Counted from the first letter of the stretch, positions 45,033-54,655 are shown. The stretch: 64,000 nucleotides of DNA from CAUPWF01 sp036656615 (GCA_036656615.1 JAVXHY010000009.1:1-64000), one strand, 5' to 3'. Made by a program: numbers and translations. Notes: a model not told the origin generated them from the letters alone.

Positions 45033-47294
45033 ATGATGACAAAGAAAAACAAGGTCAAAAAAGTATTATTTAATTTCTCATTCATTTTTGGAGTGATAAT
45101 TCTTGTTGTGTTACTTACAACTGTTTATTTGAAACAAGTGCAGACTACAGAGCAAAAACGTGTGGATCAAGTAGTTCGTGAAAGTTCGATACAGCTAACA
45201 GCCCTTATCAAGGAACGCATTCACAATGATATGACGTACATAGAAGGAGTTGGTAACTGTTTAGGTGCTAGTGATGCACCTATTACTTCACCAGAAACAT
45301 TGCGTAGTATGAAGAGTCATAAGGATGTGAACCGGGCATTTAAAAGTATTACGATTGCTACTTTAGATGGCAATTTATATGACTACGATGGAGTTATCAT
45401 AGATAATATTTCAACAAGTCGTTATTTTCAAGAAGCCAAGAATGGACATACTGCTATCAGCGATCTAGAGCAATCATCAGATGGTAATAAAAAAATTATT
45501 TCTTTAGCTGCACCTATTCGTAAAGAAGGAGAAATTATAGGAGTTGTAAAAGGTCGATTTCTAATGTCAGAGTTAGTCGAGTTCTTATCTGCTGATTTCT
45601 TTGATGGTCAAGGTTACAGTTATGTGGCAGATACGGCGGGAAATATTTTTGTTATGTCAGATAACCGGAGGGCAAACCCTGAATTTAAAAGTATATATGA
45701 TGGATTAAAATTAACACCGCCGATTCCTTCTAATAAGCTAGATCAAATGATACGGAATATGAAGACAGGAAAAGAAGGACAGATTGTTTATGGATGTCAA
45801 AATGAACAACGTACCATGAGTTATATGCCCATTGGTATTAATGATTGGTATTTACTCTCTGTTCTACCAAATAAAATCGTTGCTTCTCGTGCAATGCAAA
45901 TTGCAAAACAGGTGTTGCTTTTGACGGTTGGATTTCTGATTATCATAGAGCTGTTTCTTTTTTATGTGAATCATCAGCGTAAAAAGAATCAAAAGTCAAT
46001 TCAAGATATGCACGAGGAGATTCTTACTATTTTTAACAATATACCAGGGGGGATTTTCAAATGTCTTGTAGATGATGGCTTCACTGTGATTGGTGCTAAT
46101 GATGGCTTCTATAAAATATTGGGTTTAACGAAAGAAGAATTTCAGGAACATTATTCCAATCAAATTGCAAACATCATATATGCCTGTGATTTTGACGGGC
46201 TAAAGCGGTCCATCGTTACTCAATCTAAAAAGAATAAATTCGTAACGAATGAAGTTCAATTGTTTCCGGTGAATGAAGAAAAAAGGTGGTTTTTAATGAA
46301 TGGTGCATTTGTAAGACTGCCATCGGGTGAAGATGTTATTTATGGTAGTTTTACGGATATTTCCGAATTGAAAGACACACAAAACCAATTGCAGGAAGAA
46401 AAGCAGCGTTACGATATAATCGTTACGCAGACAAGGGATATTATATTTGAATGGAATCCCGTTGATAAAATGATTAGTCATTCCAAAAATTTCCAAAAAA
46501 CATTTGGTTATCAATTGATTTCAGATGATTTTCCACAACGATTCTTACATGAACATCTGATTCATCAGGACGATGAATCCATATTCTTAGACCTTTATCA
46601 TAAAATGCAAAGCGGAGATATCTCTTCTACAGCAGAATTTCGCATCAAAAAGTCAGATGGCAGCTTCCTTTGGTGTCGAGTTTCCTCAACAGCAGTACAT
46701 GATAAAGATGGGCGTATTAGTCGTGTGGTAGGTGTGATTGAAGATATTGATGCTGCCAAAAAAGAATTGAGCAAGGTAATAGAAATTGCACAGCATGATC
46801 CGTTGACCGGACTTTATAATAAGGGAACCACGGAATATTTAATGAAACAATATATCAGTACCTCAAGGGAACCGGCAGTACTTCTTATGATTGATATTGA
46901 CAATTTTAAACAAGTAAATGATTCGCTTGGTCATAAAAGTGGTGATGTGGTACTGATTGGCATTGCAAATAAGTTAAAGGAATTGTTTCAGGAAACAGAT
47001 ATTGTTGGCCGTATAGGTGGAGATGAATTCGTGGCTCTTTTGAATGGATGGAAGCTGGGATATGAGTTAGAGCACAAACTTGCAGAGATAGCAGCTGTAT
47101 TTAGAGTAAGCTTTGAACAGATTGATGCCAAGTGCGATATTACATGTAGTATAGGTGTAGCACTATTTCCAAAGGATGGAACAACATTTTCAGAACTATT
47201 CCATAAAGCAGATATGGCATTATATTATGTAAAGCAAAATGGTAAAGATTCATATCTTATTTATAATGAGGAAATCATTGTAAAAAATGATTGA
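45033..47294 (+). CDS. Membrane diguanylate cyclase (dCACHE-PAS-PAS-GGDEF)
   Basis: A 753-residue protein: helix 1 (about 13-33), extracytoplasmic double-CACHE sensor (about 40-275, with the Y-D-Y-D-G and S-R-Y-F-Q-E-A family stretches), helix 2 (about 285-307), two PAS domains (about 320-435 and 445-565) and a GGDEF domain with G-G-D-E-F at 662-666. The I-site position reads Q-E-T-D, so it lacks the arginine. CACHE domains sense small extracellular molecules such as amino acids. ATG 45033 with AAAGGAG upstream is preferred to TTG 45027. Confidence 0.9.
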   Translation: MMTKKNKVKKVLFNFSFIFGVIILVVLLTTVYLKQVQTTEQKRVDQVVRESSIQLTALIKERIHNDMTYIEGVGNCLGASDAPITSPETLRSMKSHKDVNRAFKSITIATLDGNLYDYDGVIIDNISTSRYFQEAKNGHTAISDLEQSSDGNKKIISLAAPIRKEGEIIGVVKGRFLMSELVEFLSADFFDGQGYSYVADTAGNIFVMSDNRRANPEFKSIYDGLKLTPPIPSNKLDQMIRNMKTGKEGQIVYGCQNEQRTMSYMPIGINDWYLLSVLPNKIVASRAMQIAKQVLLLTVGFLIIIELFLFYVNHQRKKNQKSIQDMHEEILTIFNNIPGGIFKCLVDDGFTVIGANDGFYKILGLTKEEFQEHYSNQIANIIYACDFDGLKRSIVTQSKKNKFVTNEVQLFPVNEEKRWFLMNGAFVRLPSGEDVIYGSFTDISELKDTQNQLQEEKQRYDIIVTQTRDIIFEWNPVDKMISHSKNFQKTFGYQLISDDFPQRFLHEHLIHQDDESIFLDLYHKMQSGDISSTAEFRIKKSDGSFLWCRVSSTAVHDKDGRISRVVGVIEDIDAAKKELSKVIEIAQHDPLTGLYNKGTTEYLMKQYISTSREPAVLLMIDIDNFKQVNDSLGHKSGDVVLIGIANKLKELFQETDIVGRIGGDEFVALLNGWKLGYELEHKLAEIAAVFRVSFEQIDAKCDITCSIGVALFPKDGTTFSELFHKADMALYYVKQNGKDSYLIYNEEIIVKND

Positions 47295-47339
47295 CTTTCA
47301 CATATTGTGTGGTTTATAATAAACCGCGTAATTAATAGC

Positions 47340-48728
47340 TTACGCAGGATACAGTGTTTTTAATAAACTTAGCAGCATGGAGGAGGCTTCGATATGATTA
47401 CCTTGTTCTAATTTGTCAATGACTTTTAGGCATTGTTGGTGGTTGTCTTTCTTGAGCTTATTATTTGCAGGAACGTCCGGAAGGTAGGTGCCCCAGTATA
47501 GTTGGTTGCTGTTCACATAGTAGATAGAAAGAATAGCATTAGAATTCATTCCTTTAAAAAGATGATAGAAAATAGTAGCGATAGAGTATTGATAATCAGG
47601 GTTCCAGGGACTATTGAGGTCATAACGTAAATCAGGAAAGGAAATGTGGCTGGATTCTGCTACAAGAACGGGACAGGTAATCTCTAGAAATACAAGAGAT
47701 TCCAAATAACCGCTTTTCTTTGTCAAAGCAACCTGTTGGAGAGGCTTAGATGGCTTTTGCCCCAAATAAGCAATGACCTCTGTACCACGTCCATTTATGG
47801 TTTGTACAAACCCCATCTCACTTAATATTTGGTAAGCTTTTCGGATGGTAATGGTGGATACCTTGAACATTTTCTTGGCTTCTGAAATAGATGGAAGCAA
47901 ATCTCCCGGGGCATAGGAACCGCTGAGTATTTTGCGACGGAACATAGAAGCAAGAATAAAGCACTTATCAGTATCCATTTCTTGGAATATATTTATTTCT
48001 TTTTTGCTTGCATTATCTGGAAAGATACCTAAGTCAAGGGCTTTTTCAAAGATAGTAGGATAAAGGGTAAGTATTTTTTTCCAACAATCGTTTAATAGAG
48101 CTTCGTCTTTGTTTTCAAGAGCCTCATAAAGAATCCCCATTGTTCTAGAACTTTGTAACATGAGTTCTTTGTAAAGGATTTGGTGTCCACATAACAGTGC
48201 TCCGGGTAATATGGTTTTGCGCATGGTAATTTCCACGATTTTCTTAATTAGTTGATTATCTATAAAAGAGAGTAGTTCACTGAACATGTGAATGGAAAGG
48301 TGTATATAATCATCACTGCTATTCACATCATTCTGAAAGCTTTCCACAAGTACCTTGACTTTCTTTAGCTGTTCTTCTTTACAGGCGAGAGATGCATAAG
48401 TATAGATGGACGGAAAAAGGACGCGAATTGCATAGTAATAATCTAACAAAACTGCTTTATCACATACAAAGCCCGGTAAATCCATTAGATACTGATTTAA
48501 ATTCTGATTATCAAAGAGGACTTGTCCAACTTTACCAGGAAGGGTCGTAATGAACTTGTTTTCTTTGAGCATTTGTAAAACTTTTAAAATAGTATTCTTT
48601 CCAACATTGTAATATAGACATAAATCTGTTAAACTAGGTATGGAACTTCCTTTTGGAAATTCACCTTCACAAAGCCTAATTAGAAAATCGTTATAGATTC
48701 GTTCGTAAACAATTTCTTTTTGTTGCAT
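47340..48728 (-). CDS. Tandem GntR-type regulator
   Basis: A 462-residue protein with two GntR winged-helix domains, at about 1-70 (P-K-G-S-S-I-P-S-L-T-D-L-C-L-Y-Y-N-V-G-K-N-T) and 260-325 (A-P-G-D-L-L-P-S-I-S-E-A-K-K-M-F-K-V-S-T-I-T-I). Each is followed by a helical domain ending in similar words (L-T-L-Y-P-T and L-K-T-L-Y-P-A), so the whole protein looks like an internal duplication. ATG 48728 with AAAGGAG upstream is chosen over the longer frame. Two copies of GTTACC (48778-48783 and 48827-48832) lie in the divergent control region shared with the riboswitch-controlled GGDEF-EAL gene, which is a likely target. Confidence 0.8.
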   Translation of the reverse strand: MQQKEIVYERIYNDFLIRLCEGEFPKGSSIPSLTDLCLYYNVGKNTILKVLQMLKENKFITTLPGKVGQVLFDNQNLNQYLMDLPGFVCDKAVLLDYYYAIRVLFPSIYTYASLACKEEQLKKVKVLVESFQNDVNSSDDYIHLSIHMFSELLSFIDNQLIKKIVEITMRKTILPGALLCGHQILYKELMLQSSRTMGILYEALENKDEALLNDCWKKILTLYPTIFEKALDLGIFPDNASKKEINIFQEMDTDKCFILASMFRRKILSGSYAPGDLLPSISEAKKMFKVSTITIRKAYQILSEMGFVQTINGRGTEVIAYLGQKPSKPLQQVALTKKSGYLESLVFLEITCPVLVAESSHISFPDLRYDLNSPWNPDYQYSIATIFYHLFKGMNSNAILSIYYVNSNQLYWGTYLPDVPANNKLKKDNHQQCLKVIDKLEQGNHIEASSMLLSLLKTLYPA

Positions 48729-48868
48729 AATGTTTGGCTCCTTTGTGTGAAAATTCTTGTAAATCATTATAACATTAGTTACCATTTTTTGCAGTAAGTA
48801 TTTATGTATGAATATTAAGTTTTATGGTTACCTTACCTATAGCGGGTATGGTTTAGGATAAAGAGATA

Positions 48869-48960
48869 CAACTGAATAATTAATTTTAGTAAAACCATTG
48901 AAAGATGGTGACACAAAGCTATAGGGATTTCACTATATAAGTAGAAAATTTGCCAGCTGC
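48869..48960 (+). promoter_or_regulatory. Putative c-di-GMP-I (GEMM) riboswitch aptamer
   Basis: The segment AAAACCATTGAAAGATGGTG (GAAA-capped stem 48894-48909) followed by ACACAAAGCTATAGGG and, after a short P3-like region, TTTGCCAGCTGC has the order and core words of Clostridial GEMM-I aptamers (usually ACGCAAAGC...GGG, then GCCAG). CAACTG at 48869-48874 can pair with CAGCTG at 48954-48959 as closing stem, with one mismatch. One core base differs (ACA for ACG). The downstream gene makes and degrades c-di-GMP, so feedback is sensible. Confidence 0.55.
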
Positions 48961-49000
48961 ACAGTCTAATTATGCAAACTTAGATTATGCAGTTCTTTTA
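48956..49000 (+). terminator. Possible riboswitch terminator
   Basis: CTGCA (48957-48961) pairs with TGCAG and TCTAA (48965-48969) with TTAGA inside it, followed by TTCTTTTATTT. It shares CTGC with the 3' edge of the aptamer, so ligand binding could compete with termination, which would make it an ON switch. Confidence 0.45.
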
Positions 49001-49026
49001 TTTGTGAAAATAAGGAGGAAAATAAA

Positions 49027-51333
49027 TTGGGATTCATAAGAAAGTTCAGTCTAATAGATCCACAAAGTACAATTGATTCCATTACCGGTCTAAAGGACAA
49101 TGGAGAATTCAGACAGGCACTAAAGACCATTGTAAAAGCAGGAGAATCAAAAATTATTTTAATTGTTGGAATCGATGAATTCAAAGGAATTAATGACTTG
49201 TACTCCTATTCATTTGGTGATAAAGTACTTGCTTCTTTCGCAAAAAAAGTAAGAGCGAGTGTTTCGGCAGATGTGGATATTTATCGTTTAGATGGGGATG
49301 GTTTTGGTTTGATTTTTCCAGATGGAGAATTGAATAAGGCAGTGCAATGCTTTCATATGTTACAAGAGGCTGCACAGACATCTGTTTTTATTGAGGAAAA
49401 CAATATCTCCTTTACGGTATCAGGTGGAATCAGCATCTATATAAATGACGGTAATGACAGCGAGCTGCTATATCGCAATGCTCGTATGGCACTGCGCACC
49501 GCCAAATCAAAAGGGAAAAATCAACTGGTTATTTTCTCAGATGAAATTTTAATGAAAGAGCATTTTAAAATGCAAATTTTAGGATGTCTGCGAGAATCAG
49601 TAAAGAAAGCATTTCAAGGGTTCTCCCTTCGGTATCAGCCATTGGTAAAAGCTTGTGACGCTTCTTTATATGGTTGTGAGGTATTGCTGCGCTGGGAGAA
49701 TCCGACCTTTCCACAAGGTGTTTCACCTTATGAATTCATTCCTGTTTTAGAAGATAGTGGGTTGATTATTGAGGTGGGAGCCTGGGTTTTGGAAAATGCG
49801 ATTATGCAATGTGCTCTATGGAGTAAATTGATGCCCGATTTTCAAATGAGTATTAATGTTTCCAGTATTCAATTTGAACATCCAGAATTCAAATTCTTCG
49901 TGATAGACACCTTGGCTAAATATGATGTTCGTCCATCCGCTATTACTTTGGAATTAACAGAGAGTGGCAAAATCAGTGATCCAAAAGAAATGCAGCATGT
50001 ATTTGATTTCATTCGGGGTCAGGGAATTAAAATTGCCTTAGATGATTTTGGTACCGGTTACTCTTCCCTTAGTATTTTTCGTATTTTAAGTGTAGACCAA
50101 TTAAAAATTGATCGCTCTTTTTTAGAGCGTATATCTTATGATGTGATAGATCAGAAAATCATTACACAAATTGTCAATCTATGCCATAGCATGAATATGT
50201 GTGTATGCATTGAGGGGATAGAAACACTGGAAATCGAAGAAATTGTTCAACAATTTGGTCCGGAACTATTACAGGGTTATTATTATAACTGCCCTATGAC
50301 AGCTACTGAATTTGAAGCTTTTTACCTTACGAACCAATCAATGCAAAAGGCTTTTGCAGAGAATGATATCACAAATGAACATACGCAAAGCATGACATAC
50401 GTACCATTTCGTCCAGCACAGCCAATGAGTATGAAGGATGTTGTGGATAATGCTTATGCAGGTATTTTTCAAGTTGGATTGGATCAAGAATTCACCTTTT
50501 TAACTTGCAATGAGGGATATAGGCGTATGTTGGGATATACAGCGAAGGAGATGGATGAGAGATTTAAAAATCGTGCACTTGGTTTTGTCTATTCAGAGGA
50601 TGTAGAATACGTTAACACAGAAATTCGTCGTCAGTTAAGCATGGGAGATACGATTACGATTGAGTTTCGAGTGGTTAAATCAAATGGTACTCCCATTTGG
50701 ATTCTAGGTACTGGAAATGTGGTGAAAAGCCCCCATGGAGGCGCTAGTCTGATTGTAGTTATTATTGATAATGATAATCTTAAAAAGAAAAATATAAAAA
50801 TCGAACAGGAAGGTCAATTCAATCGCCTTATAGAATCGCCACAGATAGATTGTATGACAGGATTACTAAATAAAGGGGAAACAGAGAACCAGGTAAAAAA
50901 ATTACTCTTAAATGCGGTATCCGAACAGCAATTTGCGTTATGTATCATTGATATTGATAATTTAAAACAAATGAATCATCAGCTAGGGCATGTGAAGGGA
51001 GATGAGGTTATTTGTGAGATTGCAGCGCGGATCAGTCATTCCTTTGGAGAAAATGATGTTGTAGGACGTGTAGGTGGAGAGGAATTCTTGGCATGTATAC
51101 CTTATGTTGGTGAGAAGAGCAAGATTATAACTATTATAGAGCACTTGATTATAAGGTTACATCAAGGAATTATCATAGATCATAAAGAATATCCAGTTAG
51201 TGTCAGTGTGGGAATTGCATGCTATCCACACGATGGAACCAACTTCTACGACTTATTCCACCGTGCGGATAGTGCACTTTATAGGTCGAAAGAGATTGGA
51301 AAAGGGACGTATTGTTTTGCGACCAAAGCATAA
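49027..51333 (+). CDS. GGDEF-EAL-PAS-GGDEF c-di-GMP enzyme
   Basis: A 768-residue cytosolic protein. A first GGDEF domain is degenerate (D-G-D-G-F at 89-93) and probably regulatory. The EAL domain begins E-V-L (218-220) and keeps the catalytic residues: N-V-S, E-L-T-E-S, D-D-F-G-T-G-Y-S-S, L-K-I-D, C-I-E-G-I-E and Q-G-Y, so phosphodiesterase activity is expected. A PAS domain (about 475-590) leads to a second, intact GGDEF (G-G-E-E-F at 683-687) without I-site. It can thus make or break c-di-GMP. The TTG start follows AAGGAGG by nine bases and is preceded by the putative riboswitch. Confidence 0.9.
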   Translation: MGFIRKFSLIDPQSTIDSITGLKDNGEFRQALKTIVKAGESKIILIVGIDEFKGINDLYSYSFGDKVLASFAKKVRASVSADVDIYRLDGDGFGLIFPDGELNKAVQCFHMLQEAAQTSVFIEENNISFTVSGGISIYINDGNDSELLYRNARMALRTAKSKGKNQLVIFSDEILMKEHFKMQILGCLRESVKKAFQGFSLRYQPLVKACDASLYGCEVLLRWENPTFPQGVSPYEFIPVLEDSGLIIEVGAWVLENAIMQCALWSKLMPDFQMSINVSSIQFEHPEFKFFVIDTLAKYDVRPSAITLELTESGKISDPKEMQHVFDFIRGQGIKIALDDFGTGYSSLSIFRILSVDQLKIDRSFLERISYDVIDQKIITQIVNLCHSMNMCVCIEGIETLEIEEIVQQFGPELLQGYYYNCPMTATEFEAFYLTNQSMQKAFAENDITNEHTQSMTYVPFRPAQPMSMKDVVDNAYAGIFQVGLDQEFTFLTCNEGYRRMLGYTAKEMDERFKNRALGFVYSEDVEYVNTEIRRQLSMGDTITIEFRVVKSNGTPIWILGTGNVVKSPHGGASLIVVIIDNDNLKKKNIKIEQEGQFNRLIESPQIDCMTGLLNKGETENQVKKLLLNAVSEQQFALCIIDIDNLKQMNHQLGHVKGDEVICEIAARISHSFGENDVVGRVGGEEFLACIPYVGEKSKIITIIEHLIIRLHQGIIIDHKEYPVSVSVGIACYPHDGTNFYDLFHRADSALYRSKEIGKGTYCFATKA

Positions 51334-51382
51334 TTATAAACAAATAGGTAATGACATTTCAAATTGTAAACGGTAAGTAATT

Positions 51383-52564
51383 CTAATTACAGAGATTACG
51401 ATTGACTGTTTTAAGCTTCGTTTGCAGAATGATTTCCAAACGTGTAATAGCATTTGTGGTGTTTTTTACAGATTTGTTAATAGCCAGTAAATCTTTAATT
51501 GAGAAATTCATGGCAACTGCTTTTTGTATTTTTTCACCTTCTGCATTCAGAATATGAGAAAGCGCAGCCTGTTCCAATGCAACAGATTCAATTAAATCAT
51601 TGACCGCTTGATTCCAAGGATGAGGTACACAGGTGGTTGTGGACATGGTTGTACTGGAATCTGTGGTAGTAGCAGTCGTAGTGGTGGTAGTCGTTGTAGT
51701 ACTTGTTGTAAAGCTGGTACAGGTGTTTGTAAAGGACGGATTGTATAAATCTGGAAGAGAACCACTGAAAAAATTATTTATAGCATTCAGAGAACCCATT
51801 AAATTTTTGGTTAATAGAGTTCCATAAATGGAAATTGCAGCGGTGTTCATATCTGCAAAGGGGGCGAGTAAAGCACCGTAAATATTAGAATCCAATTGTA
51901 TTGTAAGAGCCTCGGGAAGATTCCATAGAACATATTGAGCCTGTGCAGGAGTGATTGGTGCACCGTGGTATTGGGTGTCGAAATCATTAAGAGTAATATA
52001 TTTCCCTTGCAAGTTAATTAGAATTGTGGAGCTGACTGGTGCAATAATATTCACGGTTTTTATTGCACTGATCTGTTGTCCGGAGTTAGCTACATTGGTA
52101 GAATCAATCAGAAAAGTATTGAAGGCAGAATCCGTTCCCGTTAAAGTTAATACAGTTCCAGATACTGCGGATGTTCCATTAGAAGGTAAAGAGGCCCATC
52201 CAATGGAGGAACATTGTAAATAATTGCTTAAATAAGGAAAAATGGCAGAGCCAAAGGTGTAGGGGAGTGGCTGACCGGATACACCGTTTAGATTATTCAT
52301 GGTATAATTCGTTACGGTTCCGCCTAGGTTCAGACCACTATTCTGTGAGTAGTTCGTACCTCCAGTAATATTCATATCATTCATTACGACTAATGCAAAA
52401 TAAATGTCCTCTGTTTTTAAAGGAAGATTTTGTCCAACACTATAATTATGATAGGTAGCAGAGCCACCTACTAATACCTGACCGGTTGCGCTGGCATTCT
52501 CTTGTGTATGATTGTTCAGTGTGTAAATATTAGAATAATTAGCAGTCCAAAAGTTAATACTCAA
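51383..52564 (-). CDS. Choice-of-anchor-A surface protein with poly-Thr linker
   Basis: A 393-residue protein with no signal peptide, membrane helix or LPXTG motif. Residues 1-270 resemble the choice-of-anchor-A domain (G-Q-V-L-V-G-G-S-A-T-Y near 28-38, I-Y-G-A-L-L-A-P-F-A-D near 228-238). Residues 283-312 are an almost pure threonine stretch, a likely O-glycosylation or stalk region. The last 75 residues contain S-V-A-L-E-Q-A-A-L-S-H-I-L-N-A-E-G-E-K-I-Q, a helix seen at the end of many Clostridial and Bacillus exosporium-type proteins. The absence of a signal fits deposition on the forespore from the mother cell. TTG start with TAGGAGGG upstream. It is divergent from a glycosyltransferase gene. 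Confidence 0.72.
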   Translation of the reverse strand: MSINFWTANYSNIYTLNNHTQENASATGQVLVGGSATYHNYSVGQNLPLKTEDIYFALVVMNDMNITGGTNYSQNSGLNLGGTVTNYTMNNLNGVSGQPLPYTFGSAIFPYLSNYLQCSSIGWASLPSNGTSAVSGTVLTLTGTDSAFNTFLIDSTNVANSGQQISAIKTVNIIAPVSSTILINLQGKYITLNDFDTQYHGAPITPAQAQYVLWNLPEALTIQLDSNIYGALLAPFADMNTAAISIYGTLLTKNLMGSLNAINNFFSGSLPDLYNPSFTNTCTSFTTSTTTTTTTTTATTTDSSTTMSTTTCVPHPWNQAVNDLIESVALEQAALSHILNAEGEKIQKAVAMNFSIKDLLAINKSVKNTTNAITRLEIILQTKLKTVNRNLCN

Positions 52565-52613
52565 ATAAATCCCTCCTAATAATAGATTAGATACTACATA
52601 ATCGGTGTCCTTA

Positions 52614-52641
52614 TATCATATGATATCTAAGTATCATGTGT
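52614..52641 (-). promoter_or_regulatory. Mother-cell (SigK/SigE)-type promoter
   Basis: On the minus strand AC (52641-52640), 17-base spacer and CATATGATA (52622-52614) match the AC-N17-CATANNNTA pattern. The -10 is inside a perfect 14-base palindrome (52613-52626), so the same word is also read toward the divergent glycosyltransferase gene. Confidence 0.4.
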
Positions 52642-52657
52642 GCTAGGAGATGATAAA

Positions 52658-53932
52658 ATGAAAGTTGCAATTTTAACTATGTTCAATGGTCTTTCAAACA
52701 CATATTCCTTGGTCCATATTGTAAGTGAACAAATAAAGATGTTGCTTGCGGATCATATGGATGTGAGGCTGCTTGTAACAGAGCATTGTAAATACGAGGA
52801 GCGCTGGGGCATCTTTCTTGACCCACGTATTGAGTGGATTCCAATAATCAATAGTGAAAATGGAGATATATTTCATTGGAAGACTTATACCAGAGCAGAA
52901 GATACCATAGAGCCTGGCTTCTTCCATCAGGTTGAAATAATCAAACAGGATTATGTAAAATACTTACAGGATATAGAGGTATGTATTATGCATGATATTC
53001 TTTATCAAGGGGTACATTTGATTCATAATGTGGCTATAAGAGAAGCACAGAAATTCTTGCCAAAGGTGAAGTTCCTTGCATTTACTCATTCAGCTCCATC
53101 TATACATTTAGAAGCAACTTATCCAATGAACTGTATGTTTAGTGAGATGCCCCACACAAAATTTGTCTATCCAACTAAATGTGGACTGGATGCTCTTTCG
53201 AAGCAGTATAATACACAGTTGTCTAACTGTGCTTGTGTTCATAATAGTTTAGATATTCTGATAGGAATGAACCAAGAGACTCGTCAAATTTGTTCCAGAA
53301 TAGATTTGTATGGGAGCGATATCTTCATTGTTTGCCCGGGACGTCTGACTATGGGCAAAAAGTTTCATATAGTTGCTCAATTAGCAGGATATATCAGTCA
53401 ATATTGTAATCAAAAGGTAGCAGTTGTTTTTTGTGATTTTTCGTGCTCAGATATAGATCCAAGACTTTATAAACAAATTATAAAGGATTATGGAATCAAA
53501 AATGGATTAAAAGAATCAGATATTATTTTCACATCGGATGTGGGCTTTCCCAATGGTGTGAGAAGAGAAACAGTACTGGAATTATTTACGTTGAGCAATC
53601 TATTTGTGTGCCCATCTTTTTCAGAATCTTTTGGATTAACAGTAATTGAGGCGGCAAGTCGCGGTAATTATATTGTTTTGAACGAGGCGGTACCGGCCCT
53701 TGCAGAAATCGGACAGCAGATAGGAGCATATTTTATGAGATGGGATGCAAAGAATTTTGGTTATGATACATATGAACAATACCATCCTTCTGAGGCCCTT
53801 TATTTTATTGATCAGGCACAGCAAATCGTACGTAATATGGAACAAGATTCTGTTTTACAGGCGAAGACACGAATAAGGACACAATATTCAAATCAGTGGA
53901 TTTATGAACATCAATTGAAGATATTGCTTTAA
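52658..53932 (+). CDS. GT4-type glycosyltransferase divergent from surface protein
   Basis: A 424-residue cytosolic enzyme of GT-B fold. The donor-binding half has C-P-G-R-L-T-M-G-K-K-F-H near 226-237 and C-P-S-F-S-E-S-F-G-L-T-V-I-E-A-A-S-R-G near 316-334, the E-X7-E motif of retaining GT4 enzymes. The acceptor half is less typical. ATG 52658 with TAGGAGATG upstream is preferred to GTG 52640. Its neighbour is a Thr-rich spore-type surface protein; in C. difficile the glycosyltransferase SgtA similarly lies beside the exosporium glycoprotein gene bclA3. Glycosylation of the neighbour's threonine stretch is therefore a reasonable hypothesis. Confidence 0.8.
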   Translation: MKVAILTMFNGLSNTYSLVHIVSEQIKMLLADHMDVRLLVTEHCKYEERWGIFLDPRIEWIPIINSENGDIFHWKTYTRAEDTIEPGFFHQVEIIKQDYVKYLQDIEVCIMHDILYQGVHLIHNVAIREAQKFLPKVKFLAFTHSAPSIHLEATYPMNCMFSEMPHTKFVYPTKCGLDALSKQYNTQLSNCACVHNSLDILIGMNQETRQICSRIDLYGSDIFIVCPGRLTMGKKFHIVAQLAGYISQYCNQKVAVVFCDFSCSDIDPRLYKQIIKDYGIKNGLKESDIIFTSDVGFPNGVRRETVLELFTLSNLFVCPSFSESFGLTVIEAASRGNYIVLNEAVPALAEIGQQIGAYFMRWDAKNFGYDTYEQYHPSEALYFIDQAQQIVRNMEQDSVLQAKTRIRTQYSNQWIYEHQLKILL

Positions 53933-54130
53933 ACCCCTTTGAAATACGGCTTTGAGTATTGCTATTTCGATTTTCTCATGATATGCTTAATATAACATAT
54001 TATATAGCTGTAGATGGATTGAGATTTTTAAATCTGGAATACGATATGCGGTACAGAAATGTGCGCCTATCCGTTGCTGGATTTAAGAGTCTTTTTTTAT
54101 CTGTAGATTTGACAATTAGGAGGAAATACA

Positions 54131-54574
54131 ATGTTAGAAATAGGACAAAAAGCACCCGATTTTACGTTGCCAGACAAAGCAGGAAGACAAATATCACTTT
54201 TAGATTTTAAAGGACAAAAGGTAATTATCTATTTTTATTCCAAAGATGGAACGCCAGTATGTACGAAACAGGCGTGTTCGTTTCGAGATGCTTATATAAA
54301 ATTCAAAAAAAACGGTGTTGTTGTGATTGGAATCAGCAAAGACAGTGTAGAAGAACATATGAATTTTGCTAGGAAAAACGAACTTCCCTTTATCTTATTG
54401 GCAGATACTGAGAGTGAGGTTATTAAGGCTTACAGTGTAAAGACTGCATTAGGTACAAAAAGAACAACCTTTGTAATTAGCAGAGAAGGTATGATTGAAC
54501 AGGTATTTGAAAAAGCAAGTGCTGAAAATAATGCAAGTGATATTTTAAAATATTTATCATCGGTACATAAATAA
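54131..54574 (+). CDS. bcp: Bcp-type thiol peroxidase
   Basis: A 147-residue peroxiredoxin of the BCP/PrxQ group. The peroxidatic C44 (T-P-V-C-T-K-Q-A-C) and a second cysteine C49 five residues later, as in PrxQ proteins that form an intramolecular disulfide, are both present. It reduces hydroperoxides with thioredoxin. Usual Bcp sequence is T-P-G-C-T; V for G is a small change. TAGGAGG precedes ATG 54131, and the gene stands alone. Confidence 0.92.
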   Translation: MLEIGQKAPDFTLPDKAGRQISLLDFKGQKVIIYFYSKDGTPVCTKQACSFRDAYIKFKKNGVVVIGISKDSVEEHMNFARKNELPFILLADTESEVIKAYSVKTALGTKRTTFVISREGMIEQVFEKASAENNASDILKYLSSVHK

Positions 54575-54655
54575 AATACTGCTTTGTATCAGCTGTTTCT
54601 TGAGGTATAATAGGAATAAACAGAGAATAAATGATAATATGTAAAGGAAAATAAT

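Noticed and set aside
51633..51827. Valine-rich plus-strand frame
   Set aside because: It is the complement of the poly-Thr stretch of the surface protein; the valine run comes from the repeat.
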